64,000 bases of DNA from Mucispirillum schaedleri ASF457 (GTDB lineage: Bacteria > Chrysiogenota > Deferribacteres > Deferribacterales > Mucispirillaceae): NCBI RefSeq assembly GCF_000487995.2, contig NZ_CP097562.1, positions 927,001 through 991,000 on the forward strand, written 5' to 3'. The position numbers and the translations under genes are program-made. Every line of letters begins with the position of its first letter. Position 1 is the stretch's first letter. Positions 9,108-18,387 of this stretch are shown one piece after another. A model generated the notes under the pieces. It had not been told where the DNA came from, did no database searches, and saw nothing but the letters and a program-made list of their open reading frames with translations.

Positions 9108-10679
9108 ATGAAAAAGAATTTATTATCTTTTTTTATGATTTTGTCTTTATTTATATACATATTCCCTGCATATGCACAGCAGTCTAACACAAGCCTTTTT
9201 ATTCAAGCAAAACAGTTAAGTTTAAATGGAAACTATAAAGAAGCAGCAGAAGTTTTAAAAAATATATTGAAAAATGAAAAATCTATGTATATTTATGATT
9301 TTCTTATAGAAAATCAGTTAAATGCAGGGCTTATAGATGACAGTCTTGAAACTGCAAAACAAGCAGTGCATAACTTTCCAAAAGAAGCAAAATATCTTCA
9401 TTTAACAGCATCAATATATAAAACATATAAAAACAACACACAGGCAGCTTATGAATATATGGAAAACTGCCTGAAAATTGCTGGCAGTATAGCAGAAAAC
9501 CCAGACTATGCCTTAAATACTGCATTGCTCGCATCAGAATTAAAAAAATACAAGCGTGCTTTAGAAATTACAGATGAATTAATAAAAAAAGACCCTGAAA
9601 ACTCACAATACTATATTGTAAGAGCCGATATTTATTCTTCTCAAAATAAAAAAAAACAAGCCATTAAAGATTTAGAAAAGTCCATAAAAATAGATAATAA
9701 CAGCACAGCAAAACTTATGCTTGCAGAAATTTATCTTATGCAGAATAACGAAGCAAAAGCTATAAAACTTTTAGAAGAAGTTAGTATTAATAATGAAAAT
9801 ATAAGTGCTGTTATTGAGCAGAATATTGGTAAAATATATACAGAAAGCGGCAATTTTGATAAAGCTATTGATGTATATAAAAGGCTGGCAGAAAAATTAT
9901 ATGGCAAATCAAAAGCTATTATTCTTATGCAGCTTGGAGATGTGCTTAATAAATCAGGCAGATATGAAGAAGCAGGACAGGTTTTTGAAGAGCTTACCAC
10001 TCTTGCACCAGATGAAACAATTAACTATTACATAGCAGGCAAGTTTTATGAATATACTAAAAATTATGATAAAGCAGAAAAAATGTATCTTGGTGCATTA
10101 AACCTTAACCCAGCTTATGCTCAAACATTAAAACGCCTTGCAGTTGTATATCTTCTGCAGGATAGAACAAAAGATGCCCTTAAATATATTAATCTTATAG
10201 ATGAAGTAGAGCGTGATGTAGATTATTATCTATTAAAAGCAGAATGTTACTCAATAGATAAAGATAATAAAACAGCTATACTTATATTAGAAGAAGCATT
10301 AAAAGAAAATCCAACTAATACTCAAGTGCTTTCATTCCTTGCATCATTATATGAAGAAGAAAAAAATATAGATAAAACATTAGAACTTGTAAAAAAAGCC
10401 CTTGAAATAGAGCCTGAAAACCCAGTTTTCCAAAACTTTTTAGGGTTTATGTATGCAGAAACTGGCTCAAATTTAGATGAAGCACTTGTTTTAATAGAAA
10501 AAGCATTAAAACAAGAGCCTGAAAACGGTGCATATCTTGACAGTCTTGGCTGGGTGTATTACAAAAAGAAAGATTATAAAAAAGCATATAAATATATAAG
10601 TGAAGCATTAAAATATATGCCAGAAGAGAAAGAGCTGTATGACCATTTAGATGCTGTAAAAAAAGCTATGGGAAAATAA
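9108..10679 (+). CDS. Exported tetratricopeptide-repeat protein
   Basis: A 523-residue periplasmic or outer-membrane-associated TPR protein. Residues 1-23 are a classical signal peptide (MKKNLLSFF, hydrophobic core, then AYAQQ). The rest is consecutive 34-residue helical pairs with the TPR pattern, for example GNYKEAAEVL, GNFDKAIDVYKRLAEKLYG, GRYEEAGQVFEELTTLAPD and DYKKAYKYISEAL. TPR arrays are protein-binding scaffolds. GGAGTAGTTA directly before the ATG supports the start. It begins a plus-strand operon with a LolB-like lipoprotein, ispE, prs and pth, and comparable TPR genes sit beside lolB/ispE in other Gram-negatives. A role in envelope biogenesis is inferred from position only. Confidence 0.85.
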   Translation: MKKNLLSFFMILSLFIYIFPAYAQQSNTSLFIQAKQLSLNGNYKEAAEVLKNILKNEKSMYIYDFLIENQLNAGLIDDSLETAKQAVHNFPKEAKYLHLTASIYKTYKNNTQAAYEYMENCLKIAGSIAENPDYALNTALLASELKKYKRALEITDELIKKDPENSQYYIVRADIYSSQNKKKQAIKDLEKSIKIDNNSTAKLMLAEIYLMQNNEAKAIKLLEEVSINNENISAVIEQNIGKIYTESGNFDKAIDVYKRLAEKLYGKSKAIILMQLGDVLNKSGRYEEAGQVFEELTTLAPDETINYYIAGKFYEYTKNYDKAEKMYLGALNLNPAYAQTLKRLAVVYLLQDRTKDALKYINLIDEVERDVDYYLLKAECYSIDKDNKTAILILEEALKENPTNTQVLSFLASLYEEEKNIDKTLELVKKALEIEPENPVFQNFLGFMYAETGSNLDEALVLIEKALKQEPENGAYLDSLGWVYYKKKDYKKAYKYISEALKYMPEEKELYDHLDAVKKAMGK

Positions 10680-10703
10680 AAATTTTATTTAAGGTTTATT
10701 GCT

Positions 10704-11345
10704 ATGAAAAACTTTTATATTACAACAGTTTGTATCATACTCTTATCAATAAGCAGTGGCTGTTCTCTTACAAATTATCATATTGATAATTCACTTACTC
10801 TTGAAAATGCAGCAGCATTAACAGTGAAAAACACTCCAAACTTATGCAGTTACAGGGGAAGAGCAGTAGTGAACCTTGAAGAACAGCAGAGTATATCATT
10901 TTCAGTGCTTCTAAATAAAAAATGCAACGATGATGCATTGATTAATGTATTAGGTGCATTAAATAATCCCCTTGCTTCTATTAGATATGAAAATAAAAAG
11001 CTGGAAGTGCAGACTAGAAGTAACCAGAATAGTGAAGATATTAAAAAAATTGCAGATAAATCCATATTTCATATAATAAGTTTTTTTAAAACTCCACAAA
11101 GAGTGCCAAATGCCAGCAGCTATACAATAACTTTCAGTAATTCATCTTATATATTTACAGAAAAAGACGGCACAAAATTATATGCTGATGACAAATTTAG
11201 ACTTTATAAATATATATATGGAAATATTACATCAGAATATTTATGGGATAAAGATGACAACATATTAAAAGCAATTACTGTTACAGCACCAGAAGGAAAA
11301 GTTACTGTTAAATTTTTAAATAAAACAGGCTGGAGCTCAAAATAA
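10704..11345 (+). CDS. LolB-like outer-membrane lipoprotein
   Basis: A 213-residue predicted lipoprotein. The signal peptide ends in the lipobox SSGC (Cys20). The mature part starts with short strands (CSYRGRAVVNLEEQQ, ISFSVLLNKK) and continues as alternating strands (KLEVQTRSN, SSYIFTEKDGTKLYAD, GKVTVKFLNKTGW), as in the half-barrel LolB / DUF4292 fold that receives lipoproteins from LolA. The position immediately before ispE-prs-pth is the classical location of lolB in proteobacteria, which strengthens the call. The sequence match is weak, so I assign no symbol. The stop TAA overlaps the ispE ATG by one base, indicating translational coupling. Confidence 0.6.
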   Translation: MKNFYITTVCIILLSISSGCSLTNYHIDNSLTLENAAALTVKNTPNLCSYRGRAVVNLEEQQSISFSVLLNKKCNDDALINVLGALNNPLASIRYENKKLEVQTRSNQNSEDIKKIADKSIFHIISFFKTPQRVPNASSYTITFSNSSYIFTEKDGTKLYADDKFRLYKYIYGNITSEYLWDKDDNILKAITVTAPEGKVTVKFLNKTGWSSK

Positions 11346-12199
11346 TGAAAAATAAAATATATACATACCTTTGTCCTGCAAAAGTAAACCTTTTTTTATA
11401 TGTTTTAGGCAGGCGTCCTGACGGATACCATAATATTTATACTCTTTTTTACCCTGTTTCTATATATGATACACTTTCTATTCAAAAGGCAGATATAACA
11501 ACATTAACATGCAGTAATAAAAATATACCAGAAAATGCAGACAATATAATTATTAAAACTCATAATATATTAAAAGAAAAATATAATCTGCATGATAATT
11601 TTCATATTACACTTGAAAAAAATATTCCATTTGGTGCAGGGCTTGGCGGCGGAAGCTCCAATGCAGCATATTATTTAAAAGCAGTTAATGAAATAAGCAG
11701 CCTTTCTTTAAGTTATGAGCAGATGGCTGAAATTATGGCTATGGTTGGAAGCGATACAGTATTCTTTTTAAAAAATATTCCTCAGCTTGCTTCAGGCAGG
11801 GGGATAGATTTATCACCTGCTCCAAAACTGCCAGAGCTTTATTTTATTATAATAAATCCAAATATTTATGTTTCTACAAAAGAAATTTATAACAGTGAAA
11901 ATTTAGAACTGACTAAACTTAATACTATCAATATTAAAAAAGAATATACTTTTAATGAATTAAAAAGTATAATGAAAAACGATATGCAGCAGGCTGTGTT
12001 TTCTATACATAAACAGGTAGAAGATATTGTCTATTTTTTAAATACAGAAACAGCAGGCTTTGCATTAATGAGTGGCTCAGGCTCTACTGTTTTTGCAGTA
12101 TATCCTGATAAGCAGACACAGGAAGAAGCATACAACAAAGCAAAAAATAATTTTAAAACATATTTTATAGAAAAAGCGGTGACCGCTGCAAGAGGTTAA
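11345..12199 (+). CDS. ispE: 4-diphosphocytidyl-2-C-methyl-D-erythritol kinase
   Basis: The 284-residue GHMP-family kinase that phosphorylates 4-diphosphocytidyl-methylerythritol in the non-mevalonate isoprenoid pathway. The substrate motif PAKVNLFLYVLGRRPDGYH is at residues 11-29, the GHMP ATP loop PFGAGLGGGSSNAA at about 95-108, and the C-terminal glycine motif is MSGSGSTVFAV. The length is normal. The ATG overlaps the stop of the upstream lipoprotein gene (TAATG), and the stop is one base before prs, so translation of the three genes is probably coupled. Confidence 0.95.
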   Translation: MKNKIYTYLCPAKVNLFLYVLGRRPDGYHNIYTLFYPVSIYDTLSIQKADITTLTCSNKNIPENADNIIIKTHNILKEKYNLHDNFHITLEKNIPFGAGLGGGSSNAAYYLKAVNEISSLSLSYEQMAEIMAMVGSDTVFFLKNIPQLASGRGIDLSPAPKLPELYFIIINPNIYVSTKEIYNSENLELTKLNTINIKKEYTFNELKSIMKNDMQQAVFSIHKQVEDIVYFLNTETAGFALMSGSGSTVFAVYPDKQTQEEAYNKAKNNFKTYFIEKAVTAARG

Positions 12200-12200
12200 A

Positions 12201-13145
12201 ATGGATTTTTTAATTTTTTCAGGCAACTCTAACAAGAGTCTGGCAGAAAGTATTGTTTCACGCCTTGGCATGAGGCTTGGAGCAGCTACTGTTTCAAAAT
12301 TTTCTGATGGAGAAATAATGGTTAAAATCGATGAAAGTGTTCGTGGAAGAGATGTTTTTGTTGTTCAGCCTACAAATGCACCATCAGACTCTAATCTTAT
12401 GGAGCTTATGGTAATGACAGATGCATTAAAAAGAGCATCTGCAAATACTATTACAGCTATTATGCCATACTTTGGTTACAGCAGGCAGGATAGAGCAAGC
12501 GAACCTCGTGTGCCTATTACTGCAAAACTTGTGTCAAATTTAATTGCAACATCAGGTGTAGACAGAGTTGTTACAATGGATTTACATGCAGGACAAATTC
12601 AAGGATTTTTTGATATTCCTGTTGATAACCTTTATGCTCTTCCTGTATTTTATAAATATATGCAGGACAATAATTTATGTAATGATGATACTGTTATTGT
12701 ATCACCTGATGCTGGTGGTGTGGCTCGTGCCAGAATTTATGCAAAAAAATTTGGAATGCCTCTTGCAATTATTGATAAACGCCGCTCAGGTCCTAATGTT
12801 GCAAAGGTTATGCATGTTATTGGTGAAATTGCAGGCAAAAAATGTATATTAATAGATGATATGATAGATACTGCCGGCACTCTTACAGAAGCAGCTGTTG
12901 CTTTAATGGAACATGGTGCAGTCAGTGTTAAAGCTATGGCTACTCATGGTATTCTTTCAGGACCTGCAATAGATAGAATAAGCAGCAGTGTTATTGAAAA
13001 AGTTATCATAACAGATACTATTGATAATACAAGGCTTAAAGATTTTACAAAATTACAAATTCTTTCAGTAGCCGGTATACTTGCAACATCTATTGAAAGA
13101 ATACATAATAAAGAAAGTATCAGCTCACTTTTTACTGGTAATTAG
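12201..13145 (+). CDS. prs: Ribose-phosphate pyrophosphokinase
   Basis: A 314-residue class I PRPP synthetase, which makes 5-phosphoribosyl-1-diphosphate from ribose 5-phosphate and ATP for nucleotide, histidine and tryptophan synthesis. Visible motifs are the N-terminal SGNSNKSLAESI, the ATP loop region RQDRASEPRVPITAKL, the divalent-metal region MDLHAGQIQGFF, the catalytic flexible loop VVSPDAGGVARARIYAKKF ending in DKRR, and the PRPP loop LIDDMIDTAGTL. Length and order are standard. It sits between ispE and pth, a conserved arrangement in Gram-negative bacteria. Confidence 0.97.
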   Translation: MDFLIFSGNSNKSLAESIVSRLGMRLGAATVSKFSDGEIMVKIDESVRGRDVFVVQPTNAPSDSNLMELMVMTDALKRASANTITAIMPYFGYSRQDRASEPRVPITAKLVSNLIATSGVDRVVTMDLHAGQIQGFFDIPVDNLYALPVFYKYMQDNNLCNDDTVIVSPDAGGVARARIYAKKFGMPLAIIDKRRSGPNVAKVMHVIGEIAGKKCILIDDMIDTAGTLTEAAVALMEHGAVSVKAMATHGILSGPAIDRISSSVIEKVIITDTIDNTRLKDFTKLQILSVAGILATSIERIHNKESISSLFTGN

Positions 13146-13148
13146 TAA

Positions 13149-13706
13149 ATGATAAAATTAGTGGCAGGACTTGGCAACCCTGGAGATAAATATAAAAATA
13201 CACGCCATAATATTGGTTTTGATGTTATAGATATATTAGCAGAAAGATTAAATATTTCATGGAGTGATAAATATGATGGTGCATTTGCTGAAATAAAATA
13301 TAATAAAGAAAAGTTATTTCTGCTAAAACCTTATACATTTATGAATTTATCAGGAAAATCTGTTGCTGCTGCTGCTAATTTTTATAAAATCATTCATCAG
13401 GATATTCTTATTATTCATGATGAAATGAATATCCCATTTAATATTTTAAAACTGCGGCATAACGGCTCTGCAGGCGGTCATAACGGGCTTAAATCTATTA
13501 TTGAGTGTCTAGGTTCTCAGGATTTTCCAAGGCTTAAAATGGGTATAGGCAGAGATAATTCAAAAGATGTTATAAGCTATGTTTTAGGAAAATATAAGCC
13601 AGAAGAAACAGCTCTTTATGAGAATTTTTTAAATAAAGGGGCTGATGCGGTAATAGATGTATTAAATAATGGTCTGCAAAAAGCAATGACTGTTTATAAT
13701 AAATGA
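13149..13706 (+). CDS. pth: Peptidyl-tRNA hydrolase
   Basis: A 185-residue Pth that recycles peptidyl-tRNA released from stalled ribosomes. The N-terminal motif VAGLGNPGDKYKNTRHNIGFDV contains the catalytic His. FLLKPYTFMNLSGKSV and IIHDEMNIPFN (catalytic Asp) follow, then RHNGSAGGHNGLKSI and FPRLKMGIGR, all in family order. It starts three bases after the prs stop and ends the conserved ispE-prs-pth block. No rplY-like gene lies between prs and pth, unlike in many gammaproteobacteria. Confidence 0.96.
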   Translation: MIKLVAGLGNPGDKYKNTRHNIGFDVIDILAERLNISWSDKYDGAFAEIKYNKEKLFLLKPYTFMNLSGKSVAAAANFYKIIHQDILIIHDEMNIPFNILKLRHNGSAGGHNGLKSIIECLGSQDFPRLKMGIGRDNSKDVISYVLGKYKPEETALYENFLNKGADAVIDVLNNGLQKAMTVYNK

Positions 13707-13758
13707 TATATTTTTTAAATTTAAAGCCAGACAAAAGGCTATAATATAGGGGGACAGT

Positions 13759-15804
13759 ATGGATTTTACAAACTATACTCTTTTCATACCTGTAATAGGT
13801 ATAATTGGTATTCTTGCTGCATTTACAATCTATCAGGCAGTTAAAAAGCAGCCTGACGGCAGCAAAGAAATGCAGGATATTGCAGCTTCTATTCATGAAG
13901 GTGCTATGGCATTTCTTTTCAGAGAATACAAAGTGTTGGCAGTATTCATTATCATAGTTGCTGTATTAATGATATTTGCTCCGGGGCTTGGTATAAAAAC
14001 CGCATCCGCATTTATTTTTGGTGCAGTAAGCTCTGTGCTTGCTGGTTTTTTTGGCATGAGTGCTGCAACAAAAGCCAATGTCCGCACATCTGAAGCAGCA
14101 AGAAGCTCAGGTCTTGCTAAAGCCTTATCAGTATCATATAACGGTGGTGCTGTTATGGGGCTTTCTGTTGCATCTTTTGGGCTTTTTGGTGTTGGCTTAT
14201 TATTCATACTGCTTGGCTCGCCTGAAAATGCTCAGTATATAAACGGCTTTGCAATGGGTGCATCAAGTATTGCACTTTTTTCTCGTGTTGGTGGTGGTAT
14301 TTACACAAAAGCTGCTGATGTTGGTGCAGACTTAGTTGGTAAAGTAGAAGCTGGTATCCCTGAAGATGACCCTAGAAACCCCGGTGTTATTGCTGATAAT
14401 GTTGGCGATAATGTTGGAGATATTGCTGGTATGGGTGCAGATATATTTGAATCTTATGTTGGCTCTATTATTGCAACAATAGCAATAGCAGCAACAGCTG
14501 CAGCAGCAACAGTAAGCACACTTGCTCCATCATTATCAGAAGAAGCAGGACGCTCTGCATTAATGCTTACTCCGCTTATGTTTGCTACACTTGGTTTAAT
14601 AGCTTCATTAATCGGTGTATTTTCTATGAAAATATTAAAAAATTCTGACCCTGCAAAAGCTCTCCGTTATTCTACCTTTATTGGTGCAGGTCTTTTCCTT
14701 GTGTTTGCTTTTTTTGGCATAACAGGTATTCTGCAGGTTTCAGTTAATATATTCTATGCAGTATTATGCGGAACATTAGCAGGAACTTTTATTGGCTTAA
14801 TTACTGAATTTTATACATCAGGCTCACCAATGATGCGTATTGCAAGAGCATCAAAAACAGGCCCTGCTACAAATATTATTCAAGGTATTGCAGTAGGTCT
14901 TGAATCTACTATCTGGCCTATTTTAATAATATGTGCAGCAATTATTACAAGCTTTCAGCTTGCTGGTCTTTATGGTATAGGTATAGCAGCTGTTGGTATG
15001 CTTGCAACTGTTGGTGTAACTATGACAGTGGATGCTTACGGACCTATTGCAGATAATGCAGGCGGCATTTCAGAAATGAGCGGATTAGGTGCAGATGTTC
15101 GTAAAATTACAGATAATCTTGACTCTCTTGGCAATACTACTGCTGCTATGGGTAAAGGTTTTGCAATAGGCTCTGCAGCTTTAACAGCACTTGCACTTTT
15201 CTCTGCTTATGCAGCTGCAGCAAAAGTTGATAAAATAGACTTAACTAACCCTGATGTTATGGTTGGAACATTTATAGGCGGTCTTTTGCCATTTATAGTT
15301 GGTGCATTAACTATGACATCAGTTGGTAAAGCTGCAGGTAAAATGGTAGAAGAAATAAGAAGACAGTTTAGAGAAATACCCGGACTTTTAGAAGGCAAAG
15401 CTGGTGTTAAACCAGACCCGAAAAGATGTGTTGATATTTCCACAAGTGCAGCATTAAAAGAAATGATACTGCCCGGTGTTTTAGCTGCTTCTATGCCTGT
15501 AATAGTAGGCTTTATTCTTGGCAAAGAAGCTCTTGGCGGTATGCTTGGTGGTGCAACAGTAACTGGTGTGCTGCTTGCATTACTTATGGCAAACTCTGGC
15601 GGTGCATGGGATAATGCTAAAAAAGCAATAGAAAAAGGTGAAGTTGAAGGTGAAGCAAAAGGCGGCGAAGCTCACAAAGCTGCTGTTGTTGGCGATACTG
15701 TTGGCGACCCTTTTAAAGATACATCTGGTCCTGCTATGAATATATTAATAAAATTAATGAGTATTGTTGCTTTAATTATAGCACCAATACTTGCAAACTT
15801 ATAG
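13759..15804 (+). CDS. hppA: Membrane-bound pyrophosphatase, K+-dependent type
   Basis: A 681-residue multi-spanning inner-membrane ion pump that couples pyrophosphate hydrolysis to H+ or Na+ export. Substrate and metal motifs are present: [57 protein letters not shown] and [14 protein letters not shown]. The segment [16 protein letters not shown] has Ala where K+-independent enzymes have Lys (GNTTKA), so it should be K+-dependent. Whether it moves H+ or Na+ cannot be decided by eye. A GGGGGA ribosome-binding site precedes the ATG. It lies 52 bp after pth and ends at a strong terminator. Confidence 0.95.
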   Translation: MDFTNYTLFIPVIGIIGILAAFTIYQAVKKQPDGSKEMQDIAASIHEGAMAFLFREYKVLAVFIIIVAVLMIFAPGLGIKTASAFIFGAVSSVLAGFFGMSAATKANVRTSEAARSSGLAKALSVSYNGGAVMGLSVASFGLFGVGLLFILLGSPENAQYINGFAMGASSIALFSRVGGGIYTKAADVGADLVGKVEAGIPEDDPRNPGVIADNVGDNVGDIAGMGADIFESYVGSIIATIAIAATAAAATVSTLAPSLSEEAGRSALMLTPLMFATLGLIASLIGVFSMKILKNSDPAKALRYSTFIGAGLFLVFAFFGITGILQVSVNIFYAVLCGTLAGTFIGLITEFYTSGSPMMRIARASKTGPATNIIQGIAVGLESTIWPILIICAAIITSFQLAGLYGIGIAAVGMLATVGVTMTVDAYGPIADNAGGISEMSGLGADVRKITDNLDSLGNTTAAMGKGFAIGSAALTALALFSAYAAAAKVDKIDLTNPDVMVGTFIGGLLPFIVGALTMTSVGKAAGKMVEEIRRQFREIPGLLEGKAGVKPDPKRCVDISTSAALKEMILPGVLAASMPVIVGFILGKEALGGMLGGATVTGVLLALLMANSGGAWDNAKKAIEKGEVEGEAKGGEAHKAAVVGDTVGDPFKDTSGPAMNILIKLMSIVALIIAPILANL

Positions 15805-15818
15805 ACAAAATAAATTAT

Positions 15819-15848
15819 GGGGAAAGTCAAAACTTTCCCCGTTTTGTT
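15819..15848 (+). terminator. Rho-independent terminator after hppA
   Basis: A perfect 9-bp stem (GGGGAAAGT at 15819-15827 with ACTTTCCCC at 15832-15840) with a CAAA loop, followed by GTTTTGTTATTTTT. It lies 15 bases after the hppA stop. Confidence 0.9.
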
Positions 15849-16030
15849 ATTTTTATAATTATCAAATAATTTATATCAGGCTGTCAAAATAAGTGTTAAA
15901 AAATTAGTAATTCAAGTGGACGAGTAATGATATTAGGTGTTACAGAATAATGTAAAAATATATAAAAACTTATGGAAAACAAAACTTTTATCTGTTTTTA
16001 TATAATGTATTATATATTTAAATCATTTGT

Positions 16031-16175
16031 GTTTTAGATACTTCGCCTTATCACTCTCAGTATAACATAGAGTTCACACATTGCAGTCATTTTGAGCCTG
16101 ATTTTTAAAGACGAAAAATATAAATTATATATATTGCAGTAGTATATAATATATTTAATTATCTGTTTTTAATTT
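16031..16175. repeat. Palindromic intergenic repeat (family B, copy 1, rearranged)
   Basis: Contains the arms TTTTAGATACTTCGCC...CTCAGTATAACA (16032-16068) and TCATTTTGAGCCTGATTTTT...GACGAAAAATATAAATT (from 16088). The same arms, in inverted arrangement, recur at 22790-22907, 37014-37120 and 57310-57426. In this copy the expected distal arm is missing and the left-hand arm lies outside, so it appears rearranged where the 214-bp repeat begins. Confidence 0.6.
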
Positions 16176-16272
16176 ATAAGTTATTTATACGAGTTAATCT
16201 AATTTTTTTGGATAAGTCTGTAACAAAATATATAACTATCTTACCGCTGCAAATCTCATAAAGTAATATTTT

Positions 16273-16486
16273 GTTATTTCATTACTTATGCTCCAATTGT
16301 ATAACCATTCTCAATTTTTTCTTTCAGCCACTTTTTTTGATTCCTCACTTCTCAGTCGGAAAAAAGTGTCCTCGCAAAAAACGCTCGCATTGCTGCTGCA
16401 ACTCGCTTCGCTCAAGACTTTTAGCTGACAAAACATTCCAAAAAAATTGTTCATATAAAATTAAGTCGCAAAGATAATGAAATAAC
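16273..16486 (-). repeat. 214-bp repeat with 11-bp terminal inverted repeats (family A, copy 1)
   Basis: Bounded by GTTATTTCATT (16273-16283) and its exact complement AATGAAATAAC (16476-16486). Near-identical copies in the opposite orientation are at 22467-22679 and 22992-23140. Similarity continues into the flanks, from about 16180 to 16535. The element contains the string GAGTTGCAGCAGCAATGCGAGCG on the minus strand. It resembles a non-autonomous mobile element. Short ORFs on either strand are not kept in frame between copies. Confidence 0.75.
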
Positions 16487-16598
16487 TTAGGGGTATCTGC
16501 TTTAAGCGGAAATAATCAATAAATATTTCATCTATTAAAATTGATTTTTTAAAAAAAATTTTTATATATATAAAAGAATAAAATAACAGGTGATGAAA

Positions 16599-17138
16599 AT
16601 GTATAAAGAAACTAATAAAACAGCTTTAAAATCGCAGAAAAGAATATTAGAAGCATTATTTGAATTAATGGAACAAGAAGAATATAATAACATAACAGTA
16701 AAAAACATTTGTAAAAAAGCAGATATTTCAAGACAGACATTTTATTATCTTTTTGAATCAAAAGATGAAATTGTAATATATTATTTAAACATATTTTTTG
16801 AAGAACTGGAACAGTATATTAATGACAGTCAAATAATTTCCCTTTATGATTTGATTTATAATTATTTTTATGCCATTGATAATAATATAAATATTAAAAA
16901 ATTTATATTTATTCCAAATATAACACCAATATTTATAAATATATCATTAAAATTTATGGCAAATATGCATTTTATTAAAACAAACAGACAGGCAGGTAAA
17001 GATGAATCCTATGCCCATTATTTCTTATCTTTCGGTCTTCACGGCATTTTTTTACTATGGGAAGAAAATAAAGATATTACTTTAAAAAATCTTGTTTCAA
17101 TAAAAGAAAATATTTTACAAGAAAAAGTGTTTGAATAA
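16599..17138 (+). CDS. TetR/AcrR-family transcriptional regulator
   Basis: A 179-residue one-component regulator. The N-terminal helix-turn-helix reads RILEALFELMEQEEYNNITV, then NICKKADISRQTFYYLFESKDEI, a typical TetR DNA-binding domain. The C-terminal helical part (about residues 60-179) should bind ligand and dimerise; it is AT-rich and divergent. I start at the ATG at 16599 because AGGTGA at 16588-16593 is well placed for it and too close to the upstream GTG/ATG at 16590/16593. It stands alone between a repeat cluster and the Tat genes, with no obvious partner, so its target is unknown. The C-terminal domain resembles the DUF-type TetR regulators of Firmicutes more than efflux repressors. 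Confidence 0.85.
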   Translation: MYKETNKTALKSQKRILEALFELMEQEEYNNITVKNICKKADISRQTFYYLFESKDEIVIYYLNIFFEELEQYINDSQIISLYDLIYNYFYAIDNNINIKKFIFIPNITPIFINISLKFMANMHFIKTNRQAGKDESYAHYFLSFGLHGIFLLWEENKDITLKNLVSIKENILQEKVFE

Positions 17139-17219
17139 AGCATTATCTTTATTTTTACTTGAAATTTATTTATAAATATTGCATAGTAATAGCATATTTA
17201 TAAGAAATGAGGCGCTTCA

Positions 17220-17588
17220 ATGTTTGGTTTAAGTATGTGGGAAATTGCAATAATTGCTCTTGTTATATTATTTGTTGTTGGTCCTAAAAGACTGCCTGAT
17301 GTGGCTAAATCTATAGGCAAAGGTTATGGCGAATTTAAGCGGACATTTAATGAAATGAAGCAGACAGTAAATATAGACGATAATAACCTTAGAACATCAA
17401 ACAGAACAAAAGAAACAAGCAGTGATAAGATAAACTCTTATGCTGAACATTATAGAAGTCAGTGGGAAGATAAATTTGTATCAAACCCTGATGATAACCC
17501 AAAACCTACAAAATTAGAAACAGCAGCATTAGAAAACACATCTAACATAAATACAAATACTAATAAAACAGAAGAAAATAAAGGTTAA
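17220..17588 (+). CDS. tatB: Twin-arginine translocase TatA/TatB subunit
   Basis: A 122-residue single-span Tat component. Residues 1-20 (MFGLSMWEIAIIALVILFVV) form the short N-terminal membrane helix, followed by the hinge GPKRLPDVAKSIGKGYGEF and an amphipathic helix, then a long polar tail rich in Asn, Thr and Lys. The hinge GP-RLP is more TatB-like; TatA proteins usually have FG-KLPE. It may act as TatB, or as a combined TatA/B. No second TatA-type gene is in this window. It is 4 bp upstream of tatC and surely cotranscribed. Confidence 0.88.
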   Translation: MFGLSMWEIAIIALVILFVVGPKRLPDVAKSIGKGYGEFKRTFNEMKQTVNIDDNNLRTSNRTKETSSDKINSYAEHYRSQWEDKFVSNPDDNPKPTKLETAALENTSNINTNTNKTEENKG

Positions 17589-17592
17589 GGCA

Positions 17593-18387
17593 GTGTCAAA
17601 CAATATAAATGTTAATAAAAAATCAAAACAAGTGCAGACAGAATATCCACTTGTTGAACATTTGGAAGAAATAAAAAAACGCTTAAAATACATTATTTTA
17701 ATTTTAATTGTCCTTTTTATTGCAGGCTATTCACAAGGAGAAAAACTTGTGCAGATTATTCAGGCACCAATACTTGCTGCACTGCCTGAAAATGCGACAA
17801 TGACTATGATAGAAGTTACAGAAATGTTTTTTGTAGAAGTAAAAGTTTCGTTTATTGCAGCACTTATGGTATCTACCCCTTTTATTCTTTATCAGCTGTG
17901 GCTTTTTATTGCTCCGGGGCTTTATATGCATGAAAGAAAATATATATACGGATTTGTATCTTTTGCTTCTATTCTTTTTATTCTTGGTGCTGCTTTTGCT
18001 TATTTTATAGTTTTTCCATTTGGATTTAAATTCTTTTTAGGATTTGCTGCAAACCCTGCATATAATGTAGACGCAACACTTTCTATGTCAAAATATGTTT
18101 CATTTGTAGTGCATTTAGTGCTTGCATTTGGTATAGTTTTTGAGCTGCCTGCAATAATATTTCTGCTTGCAAAAATAGGTGTGATTAATGATGAAATGCT
18201 TATAAAATACAGACGATATTCAATTGTTATTATATTTATTTCAGCAGCTGTTCTAACCCCTCCAGATGTTATATCTCAACTTGCAATGGCACTGCCTTTA
18301 CTAATGCTTTATCAGCTTAGTATATACATAGCCAGAGTGTTTGGCAGAGAGCCTGAAAATATAAAAGAAGTAGCAATTTATGAATAA
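17593..18387 (+). CDS. tatC: Sec-independent protein translocase TatC
   Basis: A 264-residue polytopic inner-membrane protein that binds twin-arginine signal peptides. Family features are the N-terminal PLVEHLEEIKKRLKY, the periplasmic loop before PFILYQLWLFIAPGLYMHERKY, and FGFKFFLGFAANPAYNV. About six membrane spans are visible. The start is a GTG at 17593; the AAGG at 17581-17584 is at good distance, and no ATG lies nearby. It overlaps moaA by 8 bases. A molybdenum-cofactor gene following Tat genes makes sense, since many molybdoenzymes are Tat-exported. Confidence 0.95.
   Translation: MSNNINVNKKSKQVQTEYPLVEHLEEIKKRLKYIILILIVLFIAGYSQGEKLVQIIQAPILAALPENATMTMIEVTEMFFVEVKVSFIAALMVSTPFILYQLWLFIAPGLYMHERKYIYGFVSFASILFILGAAFAYFIVFPFGFKFFLGFAANPAYNVDATLSMSKYVSFVVHLVLAFGIVFELPAIIFLLAKIGVINDEMLIKYRRYSIVIIFISAAVLTPPDVISQLAMALPLLMLYQLSIYIARVFGREPENIKEVAIYE

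Noticed and set aside
13570-13896. Minus-strand ORF across the pth-hppA junction
   Set aside because: It overlaps two well-supported genes on the other strand and has no recognisable feature.
16271-16477. Cys-rich ORF inside the 214-bp repeat, with relatives in the other copy
   Set aside because: The copies do not keep the same C-terminus and one copy carries a large deletion. Similarity is explained by the repeated DNA, and there is no ribosome-binding site.
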